Source of the DNA: Terriglobia bacterium | GTDB taxonomy: Bacteria > Acidobacteriota > Terriglobia > Terriglobales > Acidobacteriaceae | DNA length: 64,000 nt | Assembly (NCBI GenBank): GCA_020073385.1 | Contig: JAIQFH010000006.1 | Location: 62,001-126,000 of the forward strand | Direction: 5' to 3' | Part shown: in pieces, positions 20,459 to 31,403 of the stretch | Layout: each line of letters begins with the position of its first letter | How positions within the stretch are numbered: the first letter of the stretch is position 1 | Program-made: the position numbers and the translations under genes | The notes under the pieces: model-generated | The model's database searches: none | The model's input: only the letters and a program-made list of their open reading frames with translations | Told to the model about the DNA's origin: nothing

Positions 20459-20534
20459 ACCACTAAGGGCACGAAGGTTCACCAAGGGAGCCCAAGCTAC
20501 CGATTTCCTTCGTGTAACTTCGTGCCCTTAGTGG
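20459..20534. repeat. Palindromic repeat family A, second copy
   Basis: accactaagggcacgaaggttcaccaaggg pairs imperfectly with ccttcgtgtaacttcgtgcccttagtggt. Confidence 0.8.
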
Positions 20535-20603
20535 TTTATGCCTTTGCTGGGGGATGCTGCGGCGCTGGTTTAGAATCGGTATCGTCCCGCGCGGGAGGCC
20601 TCT

Positions 20604-21155
20604 ATGCTGCGGATTCTGTTGTTAGTGCTGGTCGTAATAGTTGCTGTGCTTTTGGTTCCACGGCTTTTGTCGCGGTCGGTGAAACCCGCCGAAGGCGCCA
20701 GCGCTCCAGATTTTACCTTGCCGTCGCAAGAGGGGACGCCGGTCAGTTTGAAGGACTATCGCGGCAAGTGGGTCGTCCTATATTTCTATCCTAAGGACCA
20801 AACCCCTGGATGCTCGCGCGAGGCGCACAACTTTCAGGTCGATCAGCCCAAATATGCGGAACGAGATGCCGTGGTGCTGGGAGTGAGCCTCGACAGCGTC
20901 GAGTCCCACAAAAAGTTCTGTACCAAGGAAGGGCTCAATTTCAAGTTGCTGGCCGATACAGACGACAAAGTAACGGCTGCCTACGGATCGCTGACCAACT
21001 TTGGAGTCGTGAAGTTCGCGGCGAGAAATACGTTTCTGATTGACCCCGCGGGAAAAATTGCCAAAACGTACACTGGCGTCAATCCAAATAGCCATAGCGC
21101 CGAAGTGTTGGCGGAACTGGATGCGCTGCAGAAATCGGCGGTGGTGAAGCCTTAG
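20604..21155 (+). CDS. Membrane-anchored peroxiredoxin (BCP-like)
   Basis: PDFTLPSQEGTPVSLKDYRGKWVVLYFYPKDQTPGCSREAHNF; N-terminal hydrophobic anchor. Confidence 0.92.
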   Translation: MLRILLLVLVVIVAVLLVPRLLSRSVKPAEGASAPDFTLPSQEGTPVSLKDYRGKWVVLYFYPKDQTPGCSREAHNFQVDQPKYAERDAVVLGVSLDSVESHKKFCTKEGLNFKLLADTDDKVTAAYGSLTNFGVVKFAARNTFLIDPAGKIAKTYTGVNPNSHSAEVLAELDALQKSAVVKP

Positions 21156-21182
21156 TCTGGTGTAAGGCCCGGCACATAACGG

Positions 21183-21278
21183 GATGTCCCGATAGGGACA
21201 TCTGACAGGCTATGTTTCAGTCGTGCCTACGGCGCGAACTCACCGACCTCGGCCCCACCCGCCAGTGGAACTGGCGGG
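21183..21278. repeat. Two adjacent intergenic hairpins (GATGTCCC-GATA-GGGACATC and CCCGCCAGT-GGA-ACTGGCGGG)
   Basis: Perfect arms read directly at 21183-21202 and 21258-21278. Confidence 0.7.
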
Positions 21279-21329
21279 CTACTGTCAAGACTCCCTCCGG
21301 GACTCCTTCCCGACTGATACCCTATCTGA

Positions 21330-22715
21330 ATGGCGACTGCAGCACGGAATGACGTCCGCGACCCCGCCGCGAGGCAGGCGGGATACCGCTTTCCGCCCGG
21401 CTTTGAGCGCAATCTGCTGTGGTTCGCTTGGCGCCGGTTTCGACCTGCCAATCCGATTCTCCTGTTCCAACATCTGGTTCAGGAATACGGCGACATCGCG
21501 CACTACAAGATCGGGTGGAATCACATTGTGTTCCTGAATCACCCCGACTACATCCGGGAAGTGCTGGTGGTGCAGAACGACAACTTTGTGAAGGAGCGGA
21601 CGGTGCGCCGCAGCAAGATGCTGCTGGGCGAGGGCATGATCACCAGCGAGGGCGCTCAGCATCGCGCGCAGCGGCAAGTGGCGCAACCGGCGTTTCATCG
21701 GCAGCGCATACCGGAGTACGCGGACACGATGGTGCGGGAAGCGGCGCGGATGCGGGATCAGTGGCGTCACGGTGAAGAGCGGAACATCGCCACCGACATG
21801 ATGCATTTGACGCTGAACGTTGTGGCAGAGACCTTATTCGCGACAGATCTGCGTGACGAAGTTCACGAGCTTGCCGATGCCATCAACCGCATCATGGGCC
21901 TGTACAACTTCCTCGTAATGCTTCCGGCGGCGGAGTGGCTGGTGCACGTGCGCCCTCCCGGACTGGCTGCGTTTGTGCGTGCCCGCAAGCGGATCGACGC
22001 TGTTGTCCACCGGATGATTGAAGCTCATCGCAATCAACATGCGGACCGGGGCAGTCTTCTGGACTTAATGCTGGTTGCCTCGCCTGACCGTAGCCCCGCG
22101 TCGGAGAAGTCGCTTCGCGATCAGGTCATCACCATCTTCCTTGCTGGATATGAGACCGTGGCCAATGCGCTGGCCTGGACCTGGTTTCTGCTCTCGCGGA
22201 ATCCTGACTGCGAGCGCCACTTCCACGAAGAGATCGACCGGGAGTTGCAAGGGCGCTTGCCGGCTTATGAGGATGTTCCCCGGCTTCGCTATGTGGAGAT
22301 GGTGATAGCGGAATCGATGCGGCTCTATCCGCCGGCGTGGGCCATGGGACGATACGCACTCAATGATTTTCAATTGGGCGAATTCTTTCTGCCGGCCAAG
22401 ACCACGATTCTGATGAGCCAGTTCATTGCCCATCGGGATCCGCGTTTCTTTCCTGATCCGCTGCGTTTCGATCCCGAACGTTTCACGCCCGAGGCCAAGG
22501 CCCGGCGCGCAAAGTTCACTTACTTTCCCTTCGGAGCGGGATTCCGCCAGTGTATCGGCGAGTCTTTTGCCTGGATGGAAGGAGTGCTGCTACTGGCGAC
22601 GTTGGGGCAGAAGTGGAGACTTAAGCTTCTTTCGAATCACCCTGTTGATCCAGAGCCTCTGATCACGTTGCGTCCCAAGCATGGGATGCGGATGCACCTC
22701 GAAGCCCGAGCCTGA
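21330..22715 (+). CDS. Cytochrome P450
   Basis: Heme-ligand motif FPFGAGFRQCIGESFA; ExxR (ESMR); I-helix AGYETVANAL. Confidence 0.95.
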   Translation: MATAARNDVRDPAARQAGYRFPPGFERNLLWFAWRRFRPANPILLFQHLVQEYGDIAHYKIGWNHIVFLNHPDYIREVLVVQNDNFVKERTVRRSKMLLGEGMITSEGAQHRAQRQVAQPAFHRQRIPEYADTMVREAARMRDQWRHGEERNIATDMMHLTLNVVAETLFATDLRDEVHELADAINRIMGLYNFLVMLPAAEWLVHVRPPGLAAFVRARKRIDAVVHRMIEAHRNQHADRGSLLDLMLVASPDRSPASEKSLRDQVITIFLAGYETVANALAWTWFLLSRNPDCERHFHEEIDRELQGRLPAYEDVPRLRYVEMVIAESMRLYPPAWAMGRYALNDFQLGEFFLPAKTTILMSQFIAHRDPRFFPDPLRFDPERFTPEAKARRAKFTYFPFGAGFRQCIGESFAWMEGVLLLATLGQKWRLKLLSNHPVDPEPLITLRPKHGMRMHLEARA

Positions 22716-23795
22716 TCACTTGGCTGCGAGGTACATCTCTGCGACATGCTGAGTAATCTTGCCCGGTTCCGCCCCTGACAGGTTCGAAAGCGCAACCACG
22801 GTTAGTTGATCGTCTACATAGCGATCAATCGCGGTTTGAAATCCCTGCCACGCGCCGTCGTGATGAATACAGCGATGTCCGTGCCGGGCGTCGATGAACC
22901 ACCCGAAACCGTAGTGGCCCTTGTTGGGCTGGCCGTCTTTGAGTTTTGCCACGGTCCACATCTGGTCCAGACTCGACTTCTTCAGCAACTTGTCCGTGTA
23001 AAGTGCCGCGTCCCACTTGGCCAGATCGAGAACAGAGAAGTACAGGCTGCCATCAGCGGTGGTATTCATCACGGGCGATACCCACTCCTGATTCTTCAAT
23101 TCGCTTTTCACCAGCCGGTATCCGGCAGAGCGGTTGGGAACGATATCGGATTCACTGATGATGCGGGTCGAGTTCATCTCCAGCAGATGGAAAATTCGTT
23201 CCTGTAGAACGTCTCCGTAGAACTTTCCAGTGACCCGGTGAATCAGAATTCCCAGCGTGAGATAGCCAAGATTGCTGTAGGCCCATTTTGTTCCGGGTTC
23301 ATAGGAAAGCGGAACGCTCTCGACGAGCTTCAGAAGTTCGTCCTCGGACCAGTCTTTCCGGAAATCGAAATTCTTTGGATAGTCGCCAAGGCCCGCGGTG
23401 TGGCTCAGCAACTCGCGTACGGTGACGTTGTTCCATGCCTTTGGGGCGTCTTTGAAATACTTGTTGAGCGGATCCTCGAGGCCGATTTTTCCCTCTTCCA
23501 CGAGCATCATCACAGCCGTGGCGGTGAATTGCTTGCCGACAGAGCCAGACTGAAAGATGGTCTCGGGTTTGGCCGGTACCTGCAATTCCACATTGGCCAA
23601 TCCGAATCCCTCAGCGAGGACAATCTTTCCGCCCTTGGCAACGAGGAGGGACAAGCCGGGAATGTGCTGCCGCTGCATCTCGGCTTTCACGTAGTCGGCG
23701 ACTGCCGATGGAGTATCGAGCGACTGGGCAGACGCAATCGCGGAAGCAAAGAGAAACCACGAGATGGGAAGGTAGAAGAGTCGGCGCAGAGTCAT
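22716..23795 (-). CDS. Secreted serine hydrolase, beta-lactamase class C / PBP4*-like
   Basis: [10 protein letters not shown] SxxK motif; YSNLGY; N-terminal signal peptide [23 protein letters not shown]. Confidence 0.9.
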   Translation of the reverse strand: MTLRRLFYLPISWFLFASAIASAQSLDTPSAVADYVKAEMQRQHIPGLSLLVAKGGKIVLAEGFGLANVELQVPAKPETIFQSGSVGKQFTATAVMMLVEEGKIGLEDPLNKYFKDAPKAWNNVTVRELLSHTAGLGDYPKNFDFRKDWSEDELLKLVESVPLSYEPGTKWAYSNLGYLTLGILIHRVTGKFYGDVLQERIFHLLEMNSTRIISESDIVPNRSAGYRLVKSELKNQEWVSPVMNTTADGSLYFSVLDLAKWDAALYTDKLLKKSSLDQMWTVAKLKDGQPNKGHYGFGWFIDARHGHRCIHHDGAWQGFQTAIDRYVDDQLTVVALSNLSGAEPGKITQHVAEMYLAAK

Positions 23796-23863
23796 GGAAT
23801 AAGTTGGCAACGCGGTCCTGAGTCTACAGACAAAGCACGGTTGCCCACAAGAACTCACGAGAC

Positions 23864-26044
23864 TCAATCGGTGTCTGGGTGCCGGCCGTGGGTCAGTTTG
23901 CGGACCAGATAGTACTCGTTGATGGGGCGATCGTCGGTGAGCGCTGGCGTGTCGGGAGAGGCAGCGATCAGCGAGTCCAGAGTCAACTCTCCCTGGAGCA
24001 GATCATCCAATTGCGCGGAAGCCCGTGCGCTCAGTCCTGCAGAATCGGCAGGCGTCCACTCCGTCAAGTCGGCCAACGCGCTTGTGGGCATACGCGTCAC
24101 GATTTGCTCCGTCGTCAACACGGGGATGGGCCGCTCGCTGCACAAGAAATGAACGCCGAACTCATTCGCAAAAGCGCGCACAAACGGGAAAGAATTGCGT
24201 AAGGATCGTGTGACAGCGGCGGTGTCCACGGGATCATCGTCAGCAGTAGCCGGAAGCCATTGCTGCAAGATTCCTCCAGGCTTTAAGCGTCGTCGCGCTG
24301 CCCGGTAAAACTCCTCCGAGTAAAGCAAACTCGATGACGCGGCGCTGAGCGGCGGTGGAGGATCAATGGTGATGACGTCATACTGGTCGCGTGTCCGTTC
24401 CAGATACCGGCGGCCGTCGTCGATTACGACGTGCGACATCGGCGAGTTCATGATCTGTTCCGCATTGCTGTGGTAAAAGCCAAATAATCGCGGAACACTG
24501 GGTACGAGTTCGACCACCGTAACGGGAACATTCCAGGAGCGCATGGAACGGAACGTCGTTCCCATGCCAAAACAAATCACGAGTGCCTTCTCCGGCGGCC
24601 GGCTGAGGAACGCCATGGGAAGGTGGGCCATGATCTTGGTAATAGGAGTGAGGGAAGTAATCCCGTAACCGTTAATCAGGAGTTTCTTGTCCATGCCGGT
24701 GCCGGACGCAATGACAGTCGCAGTTGAGTCCCGAAGCACTTTCTGGTCGCTGGTCTCTTCGTCGAGCCCCCTTCCTGCCGTGAGCAACAAAAATGCCAGA
24801 GCTATAGAGACGAAGATCGGCCCACGGATGCTTGCCGCCTTGTTGCGAGGCGGGAATAATTGGGCGAGGCCGAAGACAAGCCATGGCGCAGTGAGTCCGA
24901 TCAGCGCCCAGCGCCCCGCCATAAAGGGGAGCAACATGAATCCCGCGAGCAGAGGTCCGAGAATACAGCCTGCAATATTGACGGCATATGCAATCCCGGC
25001 CTTTCGGGAGTTACCCTCTGAAAAACGATCCAGCAGCATGGGTGTGACAAAGCCCAGCAGTCCTGTAAACGGAGAGAGCCCCAGCACTAAACGAAGAAGT
25101 CTCGACAAGTGAATGTCCGGATTAGTGAGGAGCAGGGGAAGCAATGCTGCGGCTGCCAGAATACTCCATATTGCCGGATTTTCCCGCCACTCCAGCGAAG
25201 TCCATCGCCGATAGACCAGGGAACCAACAAACGTTGCCAGCAGGTACACCGAAAGAATCGAAGCAAACGAATAAACCACGGTGCCCATAAACGGCGTGTA
25301 TTGACGAACCCAAATGACTTCCATTGCCATAGAAGTCAGACCGCTCAAAAAAAGAAGCGCAAGGATGCCGCCGCCACCGGCATTCGAAATTAGTGGAGAG
25401 CTGAGCGCAACGGGTGACGTTTCCTGAGACGCCCGCTGTGTCAGCGGCCCTCGAGAGAGTGCCAGGGCAGAAATGGCAATCAACCCGTTACAGGCAGCGC
25501 CAATCTTGAGCGTTCCACGAAATCCAAGCCATTCGATCAGAAGCAGCGGCAAAGCGGTTCCAGCCACGGCGCCCGCAACGTTTGCCATGTAGAGATAGCT
25601 AAACGAGCGGCGCGATTCACTGGGCAGCGTTTGCCCGATGGAGCGCATCCCGACGGGAAGGGTTGTCCCCATCAAACAGCAACCCGGCAACAGAGTGAGA
25701 GCAACCAGAAAACCGGCCAGCCAATAGTAGCTGGAAGAAGAATTTAGCGCGGTGTTCTGCAGGGTATGACCGCTCCAGAACAGCGCGTAAGGGACAGCGA
25801 GGCCCAACCCACCAATCACCAATTCAATCAGCGCATAGAGTCGAAGCGCAGGTAAGCGATTACCGCTCAGCCACCTGCCGCTGATCCAGGAGCCCAGACC
25901 CAGACCCGCCATGAAGATCGAAAGAACGATTGACACCATAGCGGTGGTAACGCCGAATTGCGCCATGGACAGGCGCAACCAAATCAGCTCGTAGAGAATG
26001 CTGCAGAAACCCGACAAGAAGAAAAAGATAAAATACCAAGTCAC
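23864..26044 (-). CDS. MFS-like membrane domain fused to a spermidine synthase-like domain
   Basis: More than 10 hydrophobic segments, then [36 protein letters not shown]...[44 protein letters not shown]. Confidence 0.88.
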   Translation of the reverse strand: MTWYFIFFFLSGFCSILYELIWLRLSMAQFGVTTAMVSIVLSIFMAGLGLGSWISGRWLSGNRLPALRLYALIELVIGGLGLAVPYALFWSGHTLQNTALNSSSSYYWLAGFLVALTLLPGCCLMGTTLPVGMRSIGQTLPSESRRSFSYLYMANVAGAVAGTALPLLLIEWLGFRGTLKIGAACNGLIAISALALSRGPLTQRASQETSPVALSSPLISNAGGGGILALLFLSGLTSMAMEVIWVRQYTPFMGTVVYSFASILSVYLLATFVGSLVYRRWTSLEWRENPAIWSILAAAALLPLLLTNPDIHLSRLLRLVLGLSPFTGLLGFVTPMLLDRFSEGNSRKAGIAYAVNIAGCILGPLLAGFMLLPFMAGRWALIGLTAPWLVFGLAQLFPPRNKAASIRGPIFVSIALAFLLLTAGRGLDEETSDQKVLRDSTATVIASGTGMDKKLLINGYGITSLTPITKIMAHLPMAFLSRPPEKALVICFGMGTTFRSMRSWNVPVTVVELVPSVPRLFGFYHSNAEQIMNSPMSHVVIDDGRRYLERTRDQYDVITIDPPPPLSAASSSLLYSEEFYRAARRRLKPGGILQQWLPATADDDPVDTAAVTRSLRNSFPFVRAFANEFGVHFLCSERPIPVLTTEQIVTRMPTSALADLTEWTPADSAGLSARASAQLDDLLQGELTLDSLIAASPDTPALTDDRPINEYYLVRKLTHGRHPDTD

Positions 26045-26202
26045 GGCGCGCCCTCGACTATCAGAAGCCCGCTGCAGAATGAATTTGCTGCTTCGACTAT
26101 TGAGAGAACGAGTCTAGAGAGAATGGTGCCCTCAGGCAAGTGAAAGCGCAGGCTGGCGGCTGGAGTGACCAGCGAATGGGAGGAATTGCAGTCTGGATAC
26201 AG

Positions 26203-26739
26203 CTATTTTTGTCCGGCGGACATGTTGTCCAGGCGGTGCATACCGGAGCGCCGCAGGGCAAACATAATCGCCCACCCGATCAGTCCGGCAGCATAGAAGA
26301 ACGCGAAGAATAGCGGGAGTCCCCCTAACAGAATCGAGTGCACGGGCTGAATGTGAATGGGGAGCGGCGGATCAATGTTGGGCACGGAGGCAGCGATGTC
26401 TTCGCCTTTCTTGATGGCCGTCACCACACAGGCAAGAATAAGGGTCATGAATACAATCGTTGTCTTTGGAAAACGGAATCCGTTGCGCATACTAAACCTC
26501 CCCGTTGCAAGGGATAGACCATCTTGAATTTCGAGCCACACGTGAAAATGCTCGCGGAGCGCGCCATTCACGAGACCCGTAATTTCCCGGGCGAAGAACC
26601 GGCCCCGCGTGAGCCATTTCTTCGTTGCGTGAGCCTCGCTCTCGTCGCGCAAAACCGCCATCATCTCTTCGCCAAACAATTCCCGATGTTCGGCGGGATA
26701 CAGACGCAGCAGCTTCCGGTAGACAGTGAGCATCATCAA
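26203..26739 (-). CDS. Membrane protein of the PadR-associated type, function unknown
   Basis: YRKLLRLYPAEHRELFGEEMMAVLRDE; two TM segments; overlaps padR by 4 nt. Confidence 0.7.
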   Translation of the reverse strand: MMMLTVYRKLLRLYPAEHRELFGEEMMAVLRDESEAHATKKWLTRGRFFAREITGLVNGALREHFHVWLEIQDGLSLATGRFSMRNGFRFPKTTIVFMTLILACVVTAIKKGEDIAASVPNIDPPLPIHIQPVHSILLGGLPLFFAFFYAAGLIGWAIMFALRRSGMHRLDNMSAGQK

Positions 26740-27125
26740 CTCTCTTTCGTCGCAACTCGCAGAGTCGCCAGACGCGTGAGGTTCTTCATCCGGTCGATCT
26801 CTGTCTGCAGGTTGCGGCGTCCCTGTGGCGTCAGGCGATAGGCTTGACGTCCCCTGGAAGTCTCTTCCTCTTCGAAGCGTTCGATCCAGTCATCGTCGAG
26901 CAATCGTCGGAGAGCGCCGTACAACGTGCCGGTGCTGAGGACAACACGTCCGTCACTCATGCGTTCGACGTCTTTCAGGATGGAGTAACCGTGCTGTGGC
27001 TGTCCCGCCAGGCTCAGCAGAATCAGCAGGACGGGTTCGGACAGGGGCAGGCTTTCCATTATTGCTTTTGACGACATGTCGTATGACGCCATATTGGCAC
27101 CGAGAGCGAATCCTGTCAAGAGCAA
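26736..27125 (-). CDS. PadR-family transcriptional regulator
   Basis: LLSLAGQPQHGYSILKDVERMSDGRVVLSTGTLYGALRRLLDDDWIERFEEEETSRGRQAYRLTPQGRR. Confidence 0.95.
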   Translation of the reverse strand: MLLTGFALGANMASYDMSSKAIMESLPLSEPVLLILLSLAGQPQHGYSILKDVERMSDGRVVLSTGTLYGALRRLLDDDWIERFEEEETSRGRQAYRLTPQGRRNLQTEIDRMKNLTRLATLRVATKES

Positions 27126-27179
27126 ATTACTGATTCCTGCTAACAGGTTCGTGCTCGGGGGCGCTCGCTTCGCTTCGCT

Positions 27180-27201
27180 GGACGGACGAAGGCGTCCGTC
27201 C
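27180..27201. repeat. Hairpin repeat family B, copy 2
   Basis: ggacggacgaaggcgtccgtcc, identical to the copy at 1999. Confidence 0.85.
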
Positions 27202-27227
27202 CTACACGGTCCGTTTGTGCTACCGGC

Positions 27228-29579
27228 TCACTGGGCTGCAGTTAGCTGCTTGCCGGAGTACTGAAGAAACTTGTCTGTCTGGTCGGCGGGGTTTACGCCG
27301 ACGCCATGATTTTCTCGAACGAAAACCACGTGGAAGGTGCGATTTTCCAGCATCCCCGGGAACTGTCCCTTTCGGTCGCCAATCGTCAGGGTGTGTGCGG
27401 CATCATTCCAATGAAGCGGAATGGTGGCATAGGCGCCCTTCTCGTAGTTGTAGGTGTCATTCTCGTCTTCGTAGAGGGTGAAGTCGCCGTCGGCGCCCGG
27501 ATAAATCCGCAGCTCAATCGGATCGGCAGGTTTTTCTGTGGACCACTCTTCATCCGGTCCAAGCGGCACGATCGACCCGGCGCGCACGTACAAGGGCAAG
27601 CGCTCGAGGGGAGTGATCGCATTGATCATCCGGCCGCCCTCGATGGTGGCGCCCGTCCAGAAGTCGTACCACTTGGCTTGGGGCAGATAGACAGGTCGAG
27701 TTGTGGACGCGGGCTCAGTCACCGGATTCACCAGAAATGCCGGCCCATACATGAATTGATCGCCGATATTGTCAACGCGGGGATCAGTGCGGAAATCCAT
27801 TACCAGCGGCCGCATCGGCGTATAGCTCTCACTGGTCGTCTTCCACGCCAGCGAATAGATATAAGGCAGCATGCGATAGCGCAGGCGGTCGAAGTTCACG
27901 AGAATGCTTTGCGCATCCGGGCCGTACGACCAAAGCTCGTTCTCGTCGGGATTGCGCGTGCCATGAACGCGCAGAATCGGATTGAAGGTCGCGTACTGGA
28001 ACCAGCGTACGAACAATTCGCGGAACCCAGGATCAGCCGGGCTGCCGAATACGAATCCGCCGATGTCGGTGGTCCAGTATGGAATTCCAGAAACCGCGAA
28101 GTTCAATCCGGCCGGGATCTGGCGGCGGTAGCTGAACCAGTCGGAGTTGATATCGCCCGACCATGCGGTCACGGCATTGCGCTGCGAACCGGCGAACGCG
28201 GACCGAGACAAGATGTAAACGCGCTTCTTGTCCGACGCGCTGCGCTGCCCCTCATAAACTGTTCCTGTATCCAGCAATGGGTAAGCGTTCACGTAACGAT
28301 CGCCACTTCCGGCGGCCAGTTTGTGGTGCAGCAGAATATTTTCTTCCTGCCCTTCCGTTTCCGGTTCGGTGGTATCCATCCACCAGGAGTCAGCGCCGAT
28401 ACTGAACAATCCCTTATTGACAAGATCCCAGTAATATTTGCGCGCGTCGGGACTGGTCGCGTCATACACGGCCATGGCATCGGTGTGATAGGGGGGCTTG
28501 GCATACTTGAACTTGTCGACGAACCATCCCTTGCTGTTCATGTAATCGTAGTTCGTCGAGCCGGGCTCGAAGAACGGCCAAATGGAAATCATCAGGTGGA
28601 AGTTCTCGCTGTGGAGTTGATCGATCATCCCTTTCGGATCGGGATAGTTCTTGTTGAAGACGAACTCTCCCTTGCGATTCCACCAGAACCAGTCCTGCAC
28701 GATGTTGTCGACGGGAATGTGCAGGTCGCGATACTTCTTCGCAACTCCCAGGATCTCGTCCTGCGATTTATAGCGGTTCTTGCATTGCCAGAATCCGTAG
28801 GCCCACTTGCCGAACAGGGGAGCCTGCCCGGTCAGCTCGCGGTAGCCGGCGATGATCTTGTCGAGCTCAGGCCCGTACAGAAAGTAGTAGTCGATAACGT
28901 CGGCAACTTCGGAGCTGATGTACAGATAATTGGCGAAGCGGTTGTTGAACCGGCTGCGCGACATGTTGTTCCAGAAGATCCCGTAGCCTTTGCTGGAGAC
29001 CATCAGCGGGACGGAGATGTTGCTGTTGTCCTGCACGATATCGACCGACTCGCCGCGATAGTTCCATACGCCCGACTGGTGTTGTCCCAGGCCATAGAGT
29101 CCCTCGTGCGAACCGTACACATTGATGAACGATTCGGCGCGGTAGGTGTCTTCGCCGTTCACCTTTTCTGCTCGCATGCTGCGGGAGGCTTCTTGCACCA
29201 GAGGACTCCCGTTCGCTTCGGCATATGCAATCGCGCCGTCTTTACGCGTGACCGTGACCTTCAGCAGAGAAGTCGAGATAGTGACGGCGTCATCTCCCGA
29301 CTGCATGCTCCACTTCGGCGTGGGCCAGCTGTCTTTGATTACCACGAAGTCAGTTCGCTTGGGAAACGTTGCGGTTGGCGAATACAGAACCCGGATGATC
29401 GAGTCCGAACAGACTTGCAGCTTCAACGTCCCAGTTCCCAGAGTGAAGACAATGCCATCGGCTTCCTGCTGAACCTTGCGGACCGGATTCATCGGCGTCC
29501 ACTGGGCGTCGGCGCGGGTCGCTGCCAGAAAGCTGATGCCAATCGCGAACGAGAAGAAAAATTGCAGGGCGCGCTTCAT
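27228..29579 (-). CDS. Glycoside hydrolase family 31 (alpha-glucosidase/alpha-xylosidase-like)
   Basis: FGKWAYGFWQCKNRY; DWFWW; ADSWWMDTTEPE; N-terminal signal peptide. Confidence 0.94.
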   Translation of the reverse strand: MKRALQFFFSFAIGISFLAATRADAQWTPMNPVRKVQQEADGIVFTLGTGTLKLQVCSDSIIRVLYSPTATFPKRTDFVVIKDSWPTPKWSMQSGDDAVTISTSLLKVTVTRKDGAIAYAEANGSPLVQEASRSMRAEKVNGEDTYRAESFINVYGSHEGLYGLGQHQSGVWNYRGESVDIVQDNSNISVPLMVSSKGYGIFWNNMSRSRFNNRFANYLYISSEVADVIDYYFLYGPELDKIIAGYRELTGQAPLFGKWAYGFWQCKNRYKSQDEILGVAKKYRDLHIPVDNIVQDWFWWNRKGEFVFNKNYPDPKGMIDQLHSENFHLMISIWPFFEPGSTNYDYMNSKGWFVDKFKYAKPPYHTDAMAVYDATSPDARKYYWDLVNKGLFSIGADSWWMDTTEPETEGQEENILLHHKLAAGSGDRYVNAYPLLDTGTVYEGQRSASDKKRVYILSRSAFAGSQRNAVTAWSGDINSDWFSYRRQIPAGLNFAVSGIPYWTTDIGGFVFGSPADPGFRELFVRWFQYATFNPILRVHGTRNPDENELWSYGPDAQSILVNFDRLRYRMLPYIYSLAWKTTSESYTPMRPLVMDFRTDPRVDNIGDQFMYGPAFLVNPVTEPASTTRPVYLPQAKWYDFWTGATIEGGRMINAITPLERLPLYVRAGSIVPLGPDEEWSTEKPADPIELRIYPGADGDFTLYEDENDTYNYEKGAYATIPLHWNDAAHTLTIGDRKGQFPGMLENRTFHVVFVRENHGVGVNPADQTDKFLQYSGKQLTAAQ

Positions 29580-29611
29580 TCGAGTTCATCTCCCAAACTG
29601 GCTAAAATCGC

Positions 29612-29625
29612 CGTAAACGTTTACG
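29612..29625. promoter_or_regulatory. LacI-family-like operator palindrome CGTAAACGTTTACG
   Basis: Perfect 14-bp palindrome 33 bp upstream of the GH31 start codon. Confidence 0.65.
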
Positions 29626-29856
29626 CAAATGTAACCGCGCAGGATAGCACGGCAGTGCTTATGCGAGTGTGATTTCAGGCGGGGGCGGCTAGCGTCATTC
29701 CCAAAAATGGTGCAAAATTCACAGCCTGTTAACCGCAGGCTGGATCAAACCGTTTATGCTTAGCCGTTGGCGATCCGATCCCAGAATTGGCAGAGTAACG
29801 GCGATGGTCCCACACGAGCACCGCGTCGCCCGCGTTCTCGCCCGGCGGATATATCC

Positions 29857-30579
29857 ATGAGTACAGCAGTCAAGAGCCCGAATCCTGAACCGGCGCATCA
29901 TTACATCGTGCGCCGCACCATCGAAGCCTGCAACATGGCCAAAGAAGCGGCGGGCGCGGCGGCTGAAGGCATCGCTACCGGATCGAGTGCGCTGCTCAAT
30001 TCTCTGCGCCAGCGCGAGCGCGAACTCGACACGCTCGATCTGGAGATCGACAACGGGGTGACCAGCGCCATCACGGAAGTGGGACCCGCCGAAGCGCGGG
30101 AGCTTCTCGCCTGCATGAAGTTCATGATCGGTCTGGAACGCATTGGCGATCTTCTGCTTAGTTTCGCCAACAGCGCTCAGTCGGTGAGCGGGCGGATTGA
30201 CCCGGAAGATACCCGCGATCTGACGCAGATGGCGACCGTGCTCGAGAAGATGCTGACCGATTGCGGTGACGCGTTCTCCCAGCGCGATGTCAATAAGGCG
30301 GTGGAAGTGCTGCGCGCCGACGCGGAGATGGACCGTCTGCGGAACCTCATTTTCCTGCGCCACATCGAGAATCCGGAGAATGTCCACCGGCAAGCGAGTC
30401 TGCAGGTGATTTTTATGACACAGTCGCTGGAGCGCGCTGGAGACCACGCTAAGAACCTCGCCGAAGAAGTCTGCCACTTCGTCAGCGGCCGGCCAGTCCG
30501 CCACGTGCTGATTGCATACGACAAGCCCGTCGAGCAGATGTTCATTGACTATTTAAGACGACGCGAGCACAAGGGATAG
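29857..30579 (+). CDS. PhoU domain protein
   Basis: ELLACMKFMIGLERIGDLLLSFANSA and IFMTQSLERAGDHAKNLAEEVCHFVSGR. Confidence 0.88.
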   Translation: MSTAVKSPNPEPAHHYIVRRTIEACNMAKEAAGAAAEGIATGSSALLNSLRQRERELDTLDLEIDNGVTSAITEVGPAEARELLACMKFMIGLERIGDLLLSFANSAQSVSGRIDPEDTRDLTQMATVLEKMLTDCGDAFSQRDVNKAVEVLRADAEMDRLRNLIFLRHIENPENVHRQASLQVIFMTQSLERAGDHAKNLAEEVCHFVSGRPVRHVLIAYDKPVEQMFIDYLRRREHKG

Positions 30580-30689
30580 TTTCTTCCGCAGTTTTCTCAA
30601 CTGACGATACCGTTTCCCCTCTTGTAAATCGTGCGCGAGTGCGTAACCTTGTTCTCTGCTTTGCTGAGGAAAGCGCGAGGCGATCCCCT

Positions 30690-31286
30690 ATGAGATATGA
30701 ATTTCTGGTTGAGACATACGCAACCGAACGGATCAAAGTTGTAAGTGTGTGGAGCGAGTTCACGGATCAGGATCTTGTTGTCCGGCCGAGAAGTGGCGAC
30801 CCGCGGGGACGCAGCGTGTTAGAGCAAATGGTGCATCAGTGCGTGAGTGAAGATTTGTGGTTTCGGAACATGCTGGGGATTGATGTGGGCGCGCCTCCAT
30901 TGCCGAAGCAGGAGACGCGGACGGATTTCATCGAGCGATATGTCGACGACAGCGGGAAACGGCTGGCGGCGCTGCAAGAGAAAGATGAACGATGGTGGGA
31001 AGACGAGGTCAAGTTTTTTGACGTGGGGCGCTCGCGAGCCTGGGTCATGGTGCGGAGGGTTGCGCATACATCTCACCATCGCGGACAGTTGATGGCGATG
31101 CTACGTATGCTGGGCCGCGAGATTCATAGCAACTATGGTCCCACCGCGGATACCGGCGGGTTGATGGCTAATCATGCGCCGACGATTTATGCGTACGGAA
31201 GCTTGGAGGAGTTGTTGAATGGCGGTCCTGCGGCGAAGTTACCGGGTGGTGGTGGGAAGGCGGTGACGGAGCGGCCGGGGCGATGA
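30690..31286 (+). CDS. DinB-like family protein
   Basis: MVHQCVSEDLWFRNML...RRVAHTSHHRGQLMAMLRMLG. Confidence 0.85.
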   Translation: MRYEFLVETYATERIKVVSVWSEFTDQDLVVRPRSGDPRGRSVLEQMVHQCVSEDLWFRNMLGIDVGAPPLPKQETRTDFIERYVDDSGKRLAALQEKDERWWEDEVKFFDVGRSRAWVMVRRVAHTSHHRGQLMAMLRMLGREIHSNYGPTADTGGLMANHAPTIYAYGSLEELLNGGPAAKLPGGGGKAVTERPGR

Positions 31287-31361
31287 AGGGACGGTTGTTT
31301 GAGCGTGTCCATCGTGGGCGGCGCCGTCGCCGCATAAAGCCTCGCCTCGCTGCGCTTGGCG

Positions 31362-31383
31362 GGACAGCCGATGGCGGCTGTCC
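31362..31383. repeat. Hairpin repeat family B, copy 3 (GGACAGCCG-ATGG-CGGCTGTCC)
   Basis: Perfect 9-bp inverted repeat between convergent genes. Confidence 0.8.
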
Positions 31384-31403
31384 CCGCATGGACTTGGCTC
31401 TTA

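Noticed and set aside
27306-29672. 788-aa ORF on + strand opposite GH31
   Set aside because: Antisense shadow of a well-supported GH31 gene; composition typical of frame shadowing in high-GC DNA, no recognisable motif.
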